A DNA stretch of 64,000 nt from Streptomyces tubercidicus (GTDB lineage: Bacteria > Actinomycetota > Actinomycetes > Streptomycetales > Streptomycetaceae). This document shows, piece after piece, positions 6,299 through 13,789 of this stretch; positions within the stretch are counted from its first letter, which is position 1, and the number at the start of each line of letters is the position of its first letter. Below the pieces are notes generated by a model that saw nothing but the letters and a program-made list of their open reading frames with translations, was not told the DNA's origin and did not search any database. The position numbers were made by a program, and so were the translations under genes. The stretch is taken from contig NZ_CP114205.1 in the NCBI RefSeq assembly GCF_027497495.1, positions 5,270,001-5,334,000 of the forward strand. The letters are read 5' to 3'.

Positions 6299-7582
6299 AT
6301 GACCACTTCGCGGAATGCGACGCTTGAAGCGTGGATGAAGGAACACGGCTACAGCTCCAATTCGCTGGCCGATGCGGTGAATTCGGCAGTCGGTGACCTC
6401 ACCGGAAGAGTCGGAGGACTGGACGGCTCATCGGTCCGTGACTGGAAAGCGGGACGGGTGCGGTGGCCGAAATCGGCGACCCGGGTCGCCCTGGAGAAAG
6501 TGACCGGGCTGCCCGCGACCGCCTTAGGCTTCGTACCGCGGGGCCGTGCCCCGTCGTCCGCCCCCGCACCACCGCCGGAGGACCCCGTGGAACGCCGCCG
6601 CTTCCTCACCGCCGGGACGGCCTTGGCCGCTGCCGCGGCCGCACCTGCTTCCGGCTCCAGCCGCCGCGTCGGCACGAGCGACGTTGTCCGACTCCAACAA
6701 CGCTTCGCTGAGATCGTCGCTAGCGATCACCGGCACGGTGGTCGGCTGGGCATCGAGCAGAAAGCGGCAGCGCTCGCCGACGAGGCCCTGGCCTTGCAGG
6801 ATTCCGGGAGTGCCAGTCAGCGAGTGCGTGCCTACGTGTACGCATGCGCGGCGGCATTCCGGTCCTCGGCGATGTGGGCTTCAATCGACGGGCGGCGTTA
6901 CGAAGACGCGGTAGTCCATATGCGGGAGGCGCAAGCACTCGCCGAATTGGCAGCCGATCCGGCCATCAAATTCCGCATTTGGTCGCACGCCGGGACGCTG
7001 TATCGGCATATGGGCCGCCCGGTTGAAGCAATGGCCGCGAATGACGTTGCCCGAAGTCTTTCCCTCACGCGCCGCGATCCGCTGTTCGCATCCCTCGGTC
7101 TTGCCAGACAGGCCGCCATTCACGGCGTCGCCGGAAACGTCACTGCCGCTCGACGTAGCTTCGCCCAGGCCCAGGAAGCGATGGACCGCGCCGATCCGGT
7201 CGCCGACCGGCCTATGTGGATGACCTCGTTCTACGACCAGGCGGAGTTGGATTCCCTCGCGCTCACGGGATACCTCGCACTCGGCGACTATGAGACGGCG
7301 GAAGCGCACGCGCACCGGTGCTTGGCAGCTCTCCGGCCGCACATGAAACGGTCGAAGGCCATCGCCACGACTCGCCTGGCGTGCGCTCAACTCGGCCAGG
7401 GAGATGTGGGACCTGCCGTCGCGACCGCCATGACGGTCCCCGTCGACGCTGCTGCACATCACCCACGGGTCGCCCGGATGCTCCGCTGCTTTCACACCAG
7501 GATTCACACCTTGGCGCCGAACAGCCCTACCACTCACATGTGGAATCAGTACGCACACACCACCTGGAAGGAATCGGTATGA
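6299..7582 (+). CDS. XRE-family regulator with internal RR-hydrophobic segment and TPR-like C-terminus
   Basis: A 427-residue protein. Residues 1-80 form a helix-turn-helix of the lambda-repressor type ('SSNSLADAVNSAVGDLTGR...SVRDWKAGRVRWPKSATR'). Residues about 97-122 contain 'ERRRFLTAGTALAAAAAAP', which looks like a twin-arginine signal although it is internal. The rest is helical and repeat-like ('EAQALAELAAD', 'ALGDYETAEAHAHRCLAAL'), consistent with tetratricopeptide-type ligand or peptide sensing. This three-part architecture is widespread in Streptomyces. The gene diverges from the CxxC/kinase operon and its stop overlaps the start of an acetyltransferase gene by 4 nt (ATGA). It is likely the regulator of both flanks. 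Confidence 0.85.
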   Translation: MTTSRNATLEAWMKEHGYSSNSLADAVNSAVGDLTGRVGGLDGSSVRDWKAGRVRWPKSATRVALEKVTGLPATALGFVPRGRAPSSAPAPPPEDPVERRRFLTAGTALAAAAAAPASGSSRRVGTSDVVRLQQRFAEIVASDHRHGGRLGIEQKAAALADEALALQDSGSASQRVRAYVYACAAAFRSSAMWASIDGRRYEDAVVHMREAQALAELAADPAIKFRIWSHAGTLYRHMGRPVEAMAANDVARSLSLTRRDPLFASLGLARQAAIHGVAGNVTAARRSFAQAQEAMDRADPVADRPMWMTSFYDQAELDSLALTGYLALGDYETAEAHAHRCLAALRPHMKRSKAIATTRLACAQLGQGDVGPAVATAMTVPVDAAAHHPRVARMLRCFHTRIHTLAPNSPTTHMWNQYAHTTWKESV

Positions 7583-8112
7583 CGCCCACCGTCGAGCTGC
7601 GCACGTTCCACTCGATCGAACCGGCCCGGCAAGACCTCCTGGCTGTGTACGCCGATGTCCGCGCGGACCTCTTGCACCTTCCGAACTACGCGGTCAGCGC
7701 CTTCGCTGAGCGGCTTGACCGCCATTCTCAGGAGCCGGGCTGGGAGGCGATTCTCGCCTATGAGGAGGATCAGCCCATCGGCTACGCATACGCCAACACC
7801 ATTGATTCCGACGACCGTTGGTGGAAACGCGTCACGCCCCCTCCGTCGGCTGAATACACCGACCGGCACGCCGTAGCCCTCAAAGAAATCGGCGTTCGTA
7901 TCCCCTGGCGCGGCACCGGAATCGCCCGGCGTATTCATGACGCCCTCCTTGCCGACCGCAACGAGCCGTACGTCACGCTCATGGTCAACCCGCTCGCCGG
8001 AAACGGAAAGGTGCACCGCCTCTACGAGTCCTGGGGATACGAAGACATCGGCCAGAGTCAGCCTTCAGCTGCTTCACCGGTTCTGGCGGCGATGGTCAGG
8101 TCCGTTGGCTGA
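7579..8112 (+). CDS. GNAT family N-acetyltransferase
   Basis: A 177-residue acetyltransferase starting at ATG 7579, which overlaps the stop of the XRE gene. Visible GNAT features are 'AILAYEEDQPIGYAYANT' (beta-strand region), 'LKEIGVRIPWRGTGIARRIHDALL' (acetyl-CoA pyrophosphate loop, here R-x-x-G-T-G) and 'GNGKVHRLYESWGYEDIGQ' near the C-terminus. Translational coupling to the regulator suggests a shared condition of use. It is a second acetyltransferase of the XRE cluster, of a different subfamily from the one at 3153. Substrate unknown. Confidence 0.88.
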   Translation: MTPTVELRTFHSIEPARQDLLAVYADVRADLLHLPNYAVSAFAERLDRHSQEPGWEAILAYEEDQPIGYAYANTIDSDDRWWKRVTPPPSAEYTDRHAVALKEIGVRIPWRGTGIARRIHDALLADRNEPYVTLMVNPLAGNGKVHRLYESWGYEDIGQSQPSAASPVLAAMVRSVG

Positions 8113-8183
8113 GTTCGTCGTTCCGACCGGCGTGTGGCCGCCAAGGAGTGCTCGCAGCCCAATCCGCGCCCTCAGTTGCCGAG

Positions 8184-8207
8184 GGCATCCCTTCGCGAGG
8201 GGATGCC
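8184..8207. terminator. Stem-loop between convergent genes
   Basis: Perfect arms GGCATCCC (8184-8191) and GGGATGCC (8200-8207) with an 8-nt loop. It lies between the acetyltransferase ending at 8112 and the convergent flavoprotein gene ending at 8259, so it could end transcription from both sides. Confidence 0.6.
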
Positions 8208-8258
8208 GCCGCACCGCTTCGGGACACGGCGGACGTCGCGGCCTGGCTCCGGTGAGCG

Positions 8259-8807
8259 TTACGGCGTGGGGCGGACGAGGCGGGTCGCTTCAGCCATGGC
8301 CAGTTGCCATGGGTATCCCTCTGGGCTCCCCTTGCCCGGCTCGTTCGGTTCGAAGCCTCCGGGTCCGTACAGCACCGAAACGCCGGCGCCGCGGAGGGCT
8401 GTGACCGACCGGTCGAACTGCGGATGCTGGGTGTATGCGGTGTTCACGCAGGGCATCGCCACCGTGGGGATGCCTTTGCCGATGCCCTCGGCAACCACCC
8501 CGACCACGAAGTGGTGTGTCAGCCCGAGCGCCCAGGCGTTGAGGGAGTTGAAGGTGACCGGCGCGAACACGATGACGTTCGCCGGAGGCCATACATCGGG
8601 GTCCGTCGGTCGCTTGTACTCGGAGCGGACTGGGTACCCCGTCAGCTCTTCCAGCAGCGGCGTCTCGTCGTCGAGCCACCGAGCCGCCGTGGGCGTCAGA
8701 CCGACACACACGTCATACCCAGCTGTCCGGGCGCTGCGCGCCACTTCGGTGAACTGCTGGACGGGCGGGGCAGCCGAACCGAACAGGTAGAGCACGGGAC
8801 GATTCAT
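8259..8807 (-). CDS. HFCD-family flavoprotein (Dfp/LanD-like)
   Basis: A 182-residue single-domain flavoprotein of the homo-oligomeric flavin-containing Cys decarboxylase fold. The start 'RPVLYLFGSAAPPVQQF' is the FMN-binding Rossmann beta-alpha unit. 'PANVIVFAPVTFNSLNAWALG' takes the place of the PASANT motif, and 'IPTVAMPCVNTAYTQHPQF' the place of the substrate-clamp region. Family members decarboxylate phosphopantothenoylcysteine or C-terminal cysteines of peptides. The motifs here are altered, so the substrate cannot be assigned. Such flavoproteins are often found near XRE regulators in Streptomyces, and this one lies just beyond the XRE cluster on the opposite strand. Confidence 0.85.
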   Translation of the reverse strand: MNRPVLYLFGSAAPPVQQFTEVARSARTAGYDVCVGLTPTAARWLDDETPLLEELTGYPVRSEYKRPTDPDVWPPANVIVFAPVTFNSLNAWALGLTHHFVVGVVAEGIGKGIPTVAMPCVNTAYTQHPQFDRSVTALRGAGVSVLYGPGGFEPNEPGKGSPEGYPWQLAMAEATRLVRPTP

Positions 8808-8858
8808 CTCGCCATCCCACCACAGCCCAGTGTCGTGGAACGTTGTCGCTGCGCGGGG

Positions 8859-9350
8859 TCAGGCAGCCCCGGTGTGATGGTCCAGCAAGCGGGTCAGCAG
8901 CTGTACGAGCTGGGTGCGTTCGGCCGGGGTCAGGGGGGCGAGGAGGTCGTCGTGGAGGGTGTCCAGGAGGTTGTCGAGGTGGCGTAGGTGGCGGCGGCCT
9001 CGGGGGGAGAGGGTGATGATGTTGCGGCGGCGGTCGGTGGGGTCCGGGGTGCGCTCGACGAGGTGGCGTTCGGTGAGTTCGTTGAGTACGCCGACCATGT
9101 CGCTGCGGTAGATGCCGCTGCGGCTGCTCAGTTCGGCTTGGCTGCCGGGGCCGTACTCCTGGAGTGAGGCGAGTACGGCGTAGTGCCACTTGCGGGCGTC
9201 GGCCTGGGCCAGTCCCTCGTTGATCAGGCGGTCCGAGCGCGCGGTCAGCTGCGACAGCAGGCGGCTCGCCCGGCGACGCAGTCTGTCGGGTGTCTTGGGC
9301 GCGCCGTCGTCGGGCAGGTCCGCGGCTTCGGCTCTGATCATGGCGCCCAT
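8859..9350 (-). CDS. MarR family transcriptional regulator
   Basis: A 163-residue winged-helix regulator. 'GPGSQAELSSRSGIYRSDMVGVLNELTERHLVERTPDPTDRR' shows the MarR recognition helix and wing (the wing ends in DRR), followed by 'LSPRGRRHLRHL'. The N- and C-terminal helices form the dimer interface. Two in-frame ATGs (9350 and 9341) are possible and neither has a strong ribosome-binding site. It is divergent from a dienelactone hydrolase gene, with a perfect operator-like palindrome 12 nt upstream of its start. It probably represses that gene and itself. Confidence 0.9.
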   Translation of the reverse strand: MGAMIRAEAADLPDDGAPKTPDRLRRRASRLLSQLTARSDRLINEGLAQADARKWHYAVLASLQEYGPGSQAELSSRSGIYRSDMVGVLNELTERHLVERTPDPTDRRRNIITLSPRGRRHLRHLDNLLDTLHDDLLAPLTPAERTQLVQLLTRLLDHHTGAA

Positions 9351-9361
9351 CCCAGCGATTG

Positions 9362-9408
9362 CGTTAGTCAGACTAACGATATACGTTCGCTCGTCGAGAT
9401 CGTTAGTG
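9362..9408. promoter_or_regulatory. MarR operator
   Basis: CGTTAGTC (9362-9369) and GACTAACG (9371-9378) form a perfect 8-bp inverted repeat with a single A between. A further half-site CGTTAGTG lies at 9401-9408. The site is between the divergent MarR and hydrolase genes, where a MarR dimer would block both promoters. Confidence 0.75.
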
Positions 9409-9448
9409 CAATGAATGTTTATGGAGTGAATTCCGAGAAAGGAAGATT

Positions 9449-10198
9449 TTGCCCACGAAGGCACTGCAGATTCCCACCACGGACGGCCGGGCCGACGCTT
9501 TCGCCGCGTTCCCCGACGGCGGCGAGCGGCACCCGGGAGTGCTGCTGTACACGGACGCCTTCGGTGTGCGGCCCGTGCTGGAGGAGATGGCGCGTGAGCT
9601 GGCCGGGCACGGCTACTACGTGCTCGTCCCCAACTTCTACTACCGGCACGGCCCGGCGCCCGTGGTGGAACTTCCCGCGTACATCGGAGAAGAGGTCCGG
9701 CCCGCGGTCATCGGCCGGCTGATGCCCTTGCTTGAGGCACACACCCCCGAACGTGTCCTGCGCGACGCCGACGCCTATCTCAGGTTCCTGACCGCTCAGC
9801 CCGAGGTCAGCGCCGGACCGGTCGCCGTGACCGGCTACTGCATCGGCACCCTCTGGGCGATGCGCACCGCAGCGGCCCACCCCGGCCAGGTGGCCGCCGT
9901 CGCCGGATTCCACCCCGGCTTCGTGGTCACCGACACGCCCGACAGCCCGCACCGCCTCATCCCCGAGCTCACCGCCGAAGTCCATCTCGGCCTCGCCGAA
10001 GGCGACATGTCGCCCGAGATCGTCAGTGAGCTCTGGCAGGCCCTGGATGCCGCGGGTGCCGGCCACACCGCCGAGATCTACCCCGGCACCGTCCACGGCT
10101 TCACCATGTCCGACACCGACGCCTTCGACCCTGCCGGGCTACAGCGCCACTGGGACCGCCTGCTCTCCCTGCTCGACCGCAGCCTGGTCAAGAGCTGA
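9449..10198 (+). CDS. Dienelactone hydrolase family protein
   Basis: A 249-residue alpha/beta hydrolase. The nucleophile motif is 'GYCIGT' (Cys about residue 131), the Asp lies in 'LAEGDMS' and the His in 'TVHGFTM', together the Cys-Asp-His triad of dienelactone hydrolases. The family hydrolyses lactones or esters, classically in chloroaromatic degradation. Most genomic copies have unknown substrates. The start is TTG at 9449 with GAAAGGAAG about 6 nt upstream. The ATG inside the operator region is out of frame. The divergent MarR gene suggests induction by an aromatic or lactone ligand. Confidence 0.9.
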   Translation: MPTKALQIPTTDGRADAFAAFPDGGERHPGVLLYTDAFGVRPVLEEMARELAGHGYYVLVPNFYYRHGPAPVVELPAYIGEEVRPAVIGRLMPLLEAHTPERVLRDADAYLRFLTAQPEVSAGPVAVTGYCIGTLWAMRTAAAHPGQVAAVAGFHPGFVVTDTPDSPHRLIPELTAEVHLGLAEGDMSPEIVSELWQALDAAGAGHTAEIYPGTVHGFTMSDTDAFDPAGLQRHWDRLLSLLDRSLVKS

Positions 10199-10242
10199 GG
10201 CTCCGGATCGGGGAATCGGTCATATATCGACTCTCGAAGTAT

Positions 10243-10275
10243 GCCGCCCTGAGGGCGGCCGCCCGGCAGGCGGGC
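10243..10275. terminator. Double stem-loop between convergent genes
   Basis: GCCGCCC (10243-10249) pairs with GGGCGGC (10253-10259), followed by GCCCG...CGGGC (10261-10275) and a short TTT run. It lies between the hydrolase gene and the convergent TetR gene. Confidence 0.6.
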
Positions 10276-10356
10276 GTTTCCTGGACGTCAATGACCCGCC
10301 GCGGGAGATCCGTTGGAGAGCGGGGCGTCGCCACCGGCGCAGGAGGAGCGGCGTTG

Positions 10357-10989
10357 TCAGTGCGGCTCGGCGGCTCCGTCGGGGGCGCTGTGATGCCGGT
10401 CGGCCAGGGCGGTGATTCCGGCGGTGGCGACGGTGGCGAGGTCGGTGACCATCGCGTCGTCGACCGGCAGGCTGAGGAGGTACAGGGCGGACGCCAGGGA
10501 GCCGAGCAGCAGCAGGTGGGCCATCGCGGGGTCGACGGGGCCGGCCAGTTCGCCGCGGGCCACGGCCTGTTCGATGATGTCGGCGAAGACGGCCTGCTCG
10601 GCGGCCAGGAAGGTGTCCTGGAACCGGGCGTCCAGTTCGGGATTGACGGCGAGTTCGCTGATCAGGGCCGGTGCCAGATGCCGGGCCGCCGGGGCGGCCA
10701 TGCGGACGTGGAACGTGCGGACCAGCGCCAGCAGGTCTCCGTGCAAGGAGCCGGTGCTGACCGGCGGAGGCAGCTGCTGCTCGTGCATGGTGGCGACGAA
10801 CGCCATCTCGGCCTTGGAGGCGTAGCGGCGGTAGATGGCCGCCTTGCCCACCCCGGCGCGCGCCGCGACCTGGTCGACGGTCAGGGCCGGGTAGCCGACT
10901 TCATCGATCAACTCACGCGTGGTCTGCAGGATGTTGTGATCCACACGACTGTCCCGGGGGCGCCCGCCCCGTTGCCTTCTCACTGTCAT
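10357..10989 (-). CDS. TetR/AcrR family transcriptional regulator
   Basis: A 210-residue regulator. The N-terminal arm 'RRQRGGRPRDSR' is basic. 'ELIDEVGYPALTVDQVAARAGVGKAAIYRRYASKAEM' is the helix-turn-helix. The C-terminal helical domain resembles that of TetR regulators carrying the TetR_C_11-type domain ('FVATMHEQQLPPP', 'LLLGSLASALYLLSLPVDD'). It is divergent from a small membrane protein gene with a strong inverted repeat between them, so that gene is the likely target. The ligand is unknown. Confidence 0.9.
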   Translation of the reverse strand: MTVRRQRGGRPRDSRVDHNILQTTRELIDEVGYPALTVDQVAARAGVGKAAIYRRYASKAEMAFVATMHEQQLPPPVSTGSLHGDLLALVRTFHVRMAAPAARHLAPALISELAVNPELDARFQDTFLAAEQAVFADIIEQAVARGELAGPVDPAMAHLLLLGSLASALYLLSLPVDDAMVTDLATVATAGITALADRHHSAPDGAAEPH

Positions 10990-11016
10990 GACCGCATGAT
11001 ACGGAACGTGAGTATC

Positions 11017-11044
11017 GAAACCACAGTATCGGAACTGCGGTTTC
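11017..11044. promoter_or_regulatory. TetR operator
   Basis: GAAACCACAGT (11017-11027) and ACTGCGGTTTC (11034-11044) match at 10 of 11 positions as inverted arms around a 6-nt spacer. It sits 28 nt before the TetR start and 88 nt before the membrane protein start. Confidence 0.75.
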
Positions 11045-11131
11045 GGAGTTCACTGGCTCCCGCATGCGCATGCAGGGACCACCGCGATGAAGGCGCACCG
11101 CGCGGCTTCGCGACAGGAGGGGAGAGCTCAG

Positions 11132-11542
11132 ATGATCAAGTGGGCTGGCTGGATCATCACGTTATGCGGAACCGGCCACACGGTCGGTGCTCTGACGACG
11201 GAGAAGGCCGCGCGCTATGCCGGGACATGGTTCAGCGGCGGACTGTGGAGCGAGGACTTCACCGACATGACCCCGGCGGGCAGCGCGTATTGGCTGAGCC
11301 TGACAAGCTTCGGCATACCGCTGATCCTGATCGGCCTGACGGTGCTGTGGCTGGACCGCCGCGGCATCACCCCGCCGGCCTTCATCGCCTGGACGCTGGC
11401 GGGCTGGACCGCCGTCGACGCCGTGGTCCTCCCCTTCACGCCCTGGCCGCTCTTCGTGGTCGGGTGCACCCTGTTGCTGATCGGAATCCGCCGCGCCCGC
11501 CGCGACAACCCCGCGCCCAAGGCCGGGCTTCCACGAGCGTGA
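11132..11542 (+). CDS. Small membrane protein (DUF6463-like)
   Basis: A 136-residue integral membrane protein with four hydrophobic segments: residues about 3-21, 58-77, 83-103 and 107-124. It starts 'MIKWAGWIITLCGTGHTVGAL' and ends in a short basic tail 'IRRARRDNPAPK'. The ATG at 11132 has GGAGGGGAG about 6 nt upstream. It resembles, from memory, the uncharacterised DUF6463 family, which commonly sits beside TetR genes. It is probably derepressed when the divergent TetR protein binds its ligand. The role is unknown. Confidence 0.8.
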   Translation: MIKWAGWIITLCGTGHTVGALTTEKAARYAGTWFSGGLWSEDFTDMTPAGSAYWLSLTSFGIPLILIGLTVLWLDRRGITPPAFIAWTLAGWTAVDAVVLPFTPWPLFVVGCTLLLIGIRRARRDNPAPKAGLPRA

Positions 11543-11619
11543 ACAGAGTGGCCAACGGAACCGGCCCCGCCCGTGCGATGCCCTCTGTGGCGCGGTGGAC
11601 GGGGCTTCCCGCGGTTCCC

Positions 11620-12426
11620 TCAGACCAGCCCCGCCGCGTCCAGCAGATAAGCGGTCAGCGGGTCGTAGTGGCGGGGGCTCAGGACATGGTCGTCCAGGGG
11701 GATCGTCACCTGGAGGGTGCCTTCGGACTCGGCGAGGAAGAGGGCCGGGTCGTTGCAGTCGGCGAAGCCCACCGCGTCGATGCCACGCTGGCCGGCGCAG
11801 CCCGCCCAGCCGTGGTCGGCCATGACCAGGTCCGGCAGCGGCCGGCCCTCCCGCTCCAGGCCGTCCAGGACGGCGGCCATCGGCTCGGGGGAGTGGGTGT
11901 GCCAGAGCGTCGCGCCGCGCTCCAGCATCGCGACGTCGCCGAACTGGAAGACCATGCCGTCGTCCGCCTGCAGCCCGTCCGGAATGACGACGATCTCGCA
12001 GCCCGCCGCGCGCAGCGCCTCGGCCGTCGCCCGGTGCACATCGAGCAGCCCGCCCGGGTGGCCGGTCGCGAACAGCACCCGCTGCTGCCCGGCGGCCGCC
12101 TTGCGCAGCACCGCGGCCGCCCGGTCCAGCGCGTCGACCGTCAGCTCCGGGTCGATGGTGTCCTGGCCCTGGCGGTGGTGCGGATCATCGACGACGCCGC
12201 AGCGCTCCGCCATCACGGCCAGGATGTCCTGCTCGTCCACCCACCGGTCGCCGAATTCCAGGCCGAACCAGTAGTGGCGGTCGCCGTTGGCGAGTCTGCG
12301 GTAGTGGGAGAGGTTGTTCTCGCGGGGGGTGGCGACGTCACCGGCGATCCGGGTCCGTACGAGATGCTCGACGAGTGCGGCGCGCGAGGGGGCGGTGGGT
12401 GCGGAGGCTATCGGCATAGCGCCCAT
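11620..12426 (-). CDS. Phosphatase-like conserved actinobacterial protein
   Basis: A 268-residue soluble protein. 'RVLFATGHPGGLLDVHRATAEALRAAGCEIVVIPDG' looks like a nucleotide- or phosphate-binding alpha/beta unit. 'MADHGWAGCAGQRGIDAVGFADCNDPALFLAE' and 'VTIPLDDHVLSPRHYDPLTAYLL' hold conserved His/Asp residues. Homologues in Streptomyces are, as I recall, annotated simply as phosphatase. I cannot confirm the chemistry. It is divergent from the agmatinase gene with a 235-bp gap. The first ATG (12426) and another at 12417 are both possible starts. Confidence 0.7.
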   Translation of the reverse strand: MGAMPIASAPTAPSRAALVEHLVRTRIAGDVATPRENNLSHYRRLANGDRHYWFGLEFGDRWVDEQDILAVMAERCGVVDDPHHRQGQDTIDPELTVDALDRAAAVLRKAAAGQQRVLFATGHPGGLLDVHRATAEALRAAGCEIVVIPDGLQADDGMVFQFGDVAMLERGATLWHTHSPEPMAAVLDGLEREGRPLPDLVMADHGWAGCAGQRGIDAVGFADCNDPALFLAESEGTLQVTIPLDDHVLSPRHYDPLTAYLLDAAGLV

Positions 12427-12661
12427 TGTGCCCGTACGTGTGTTCCGGGGCGGGGGAGTTCCGCAGCGCGGACACCGGGGGGACGGGGCGCGGAGGATGC
12501 CGGGGGCGGTGGATGGCGGGTGAGCTGCGGCGCCGTGCCGCGGACGCGCTGTATGCCGTGGTCACCGCCCTGACGCGCCTGGCCAAAATGTCGAACGGTC
12601 CCGCCTCCGGGCACGCAAATGTCCATGGGCCCGCTGCCCGGCGCTCCCTAGCCTCACTGGC

Positions 12662-13648
12662 ATGACCACCGCAGCCAGCGCCTCCAACGGGCCCGTGGGC
12701 CCCGTCGATTCCTCCCGTGTCCCGCGCTACGCCGGGCCCGCGACGTTCGCCCGTCTGCCCCGCCTCGACGAGGTCGGCGGCCGGGCCGATGTGGCCGTCG
12801 TCGGTGTCCCCTTCGACACCGGTGTCTCCTACCGTCCCGGCGCGCGCTTCGGCGGCAACGCCATCCGGGAGGCGTCCCGCCTGCTGCGTCCGTACAACCC
12901 GGCCCAGGACGCGTCCCCCTTCGCGCTCGCGCAGGTCGCCGACGCCGGTGACATCGCGGCGAACCCGTTCAACATCAACGAGGCCGTCGAGACGGTCGAG
13001 GCCGCGGCCGACGATCTGCTGGCCTCCGGCGCCCGCATGATGACCCTCGGCGGCGACCACACCATCGCCCTGCCGCTGCTGCGCTCCGTCGCCAAGAAGC
13101 ACGGCCCGGTGGCGCTGCTGCACTTCGACGCCCACCTGGACACCTGGGACACCTACTTCGGCGCCGAGTACACCCACGGCACCCCGTTCCGTCGCGCCGT
13201 CGAGGAAGGCATCCTCGACACCTCCGCGCTCTCCCACGTCGGCACCCGCGGCCCGCTCTACGGCAAGAAGGACCTCGACGACGACGAGAAGATGGGCTTC
13301 GGCATCGTCACCTCGGCGGATGTCATGCGGCGTGGCGTGGACGAGGTCGCCGACCAGCTGCGGCAGCGCATCGGCGACCGCCCGCTGTACATCTCCATCG
13401 ACATCGACGTGCTCGACCCGGCGCACGCCCCCGGCACCGGCACCCCCGAGGCCGGCGGCCTGACCTCCCGGGAACTCCTGGAGATCGTGCGCGGGCTGTC
13501 CTCCTGCAACCTGGTCTCGGCGGATGTCGTCGAGGTCGCTCCGGCGTACGACCATGCGGAGATCACCTGCGTGGCCGCGTCGCACACCGCCTACGAGCTG
13601 ACGACGATCATGTCGCGGCAGATCGCGGCGGGGCGGGAGGGGAAGTAG
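12662..13648 (+). CDS. speB: Agmatinase
   Basis: A 328-residue ureohydrolase of the arginase/agmatinase family with a two-manganese site. 'LGGDHTIALPLL', 'LHFDAHLDTWDTYFG' and 'SIDIDVLDPAHAPGTGTPEAGG' are the three metal-binding motifs, all intact. It would hydrolyse agmatine to putrescine and urea. Closely related enzymes cleave guanidinobutyrate or guanidinopropionate, and sequence alone does not exclude these. No Shine-Dalgarno sequence is evident. A TAGCCT hexamer at 12649-12654 ends 7 nt before the ATG, consistent with a leaderless mRNA. Confidence 0.93.
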   Translation: MTTAASASNGPVGPVDSSRVPRYAGPATFARLPRLDEVGGRADVAVVGVPFDTGVSYRPGARFGGNAIREASRLLRPYNPAQDASPFALAQVADAGDIAANPFNINEAVETVEAAADDLLASGARMMTLGGDHTIALPLLRSVAKKHGPVALLHFDAHLDTWDTYFGAEYTHGTPFRRAVEEGILDTSALSHVGTRGPLYGKKDLDDDEKMGFGIVTSADVMRRGVDEVADQLRQRIGDRPLYISIDIDVLDPAHAPGTGTPEAGGLTSRELLEIVRGLSSCNLVSADVVEVAPAYDHAEITCVAASHTAYELTTIMSRQIAAGREGK

Positions 13649-13700
13649 GCGCCCACTCCTCCCGGCCCCGGGCCCCGGGCCGCGGGGGATGGCGCGGCCC

Positions 13701-13719
13701 GGCGCCTTGTCAGGGCGCC
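13701..13719. terminator. Stem-loop downstream of speB
   Basis: GGCGCC (13701-13706) pairs with GGCGCC (13714-13719) over a 7-nt loop, between speB and the convergent SDR gene. A perfect GGCCCGGGGCCC-type palindrome precedes it. Two near-identical copies of TTCGGTGGGGGCAAAGAC follow, ending near 13765. Confidence 0.5.
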
Positions 13720-13789
13720 CGGTTCGGTGGGGGCAAAGACAGTTTCGGTGGGGGGCAAAGACGGCCGGACCCCTGTCCGCGTCCCCGGC

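Noticed and set aside
7318..8112. Longer start for the acetyltransferase at 7318
   Set aside because: The extension overlaps the XRE coding sequence; ATG 7579 overlaps its stop codon in the usual ATGA manner and begins the GNAT domain.
10291..12573. Plus-strand open frame of 760 codons across the TetR, membrane protein and phosphatase-like genes
   Set aside because: It is antisense to two genes and out of frame with the third; composition is not protein-like.
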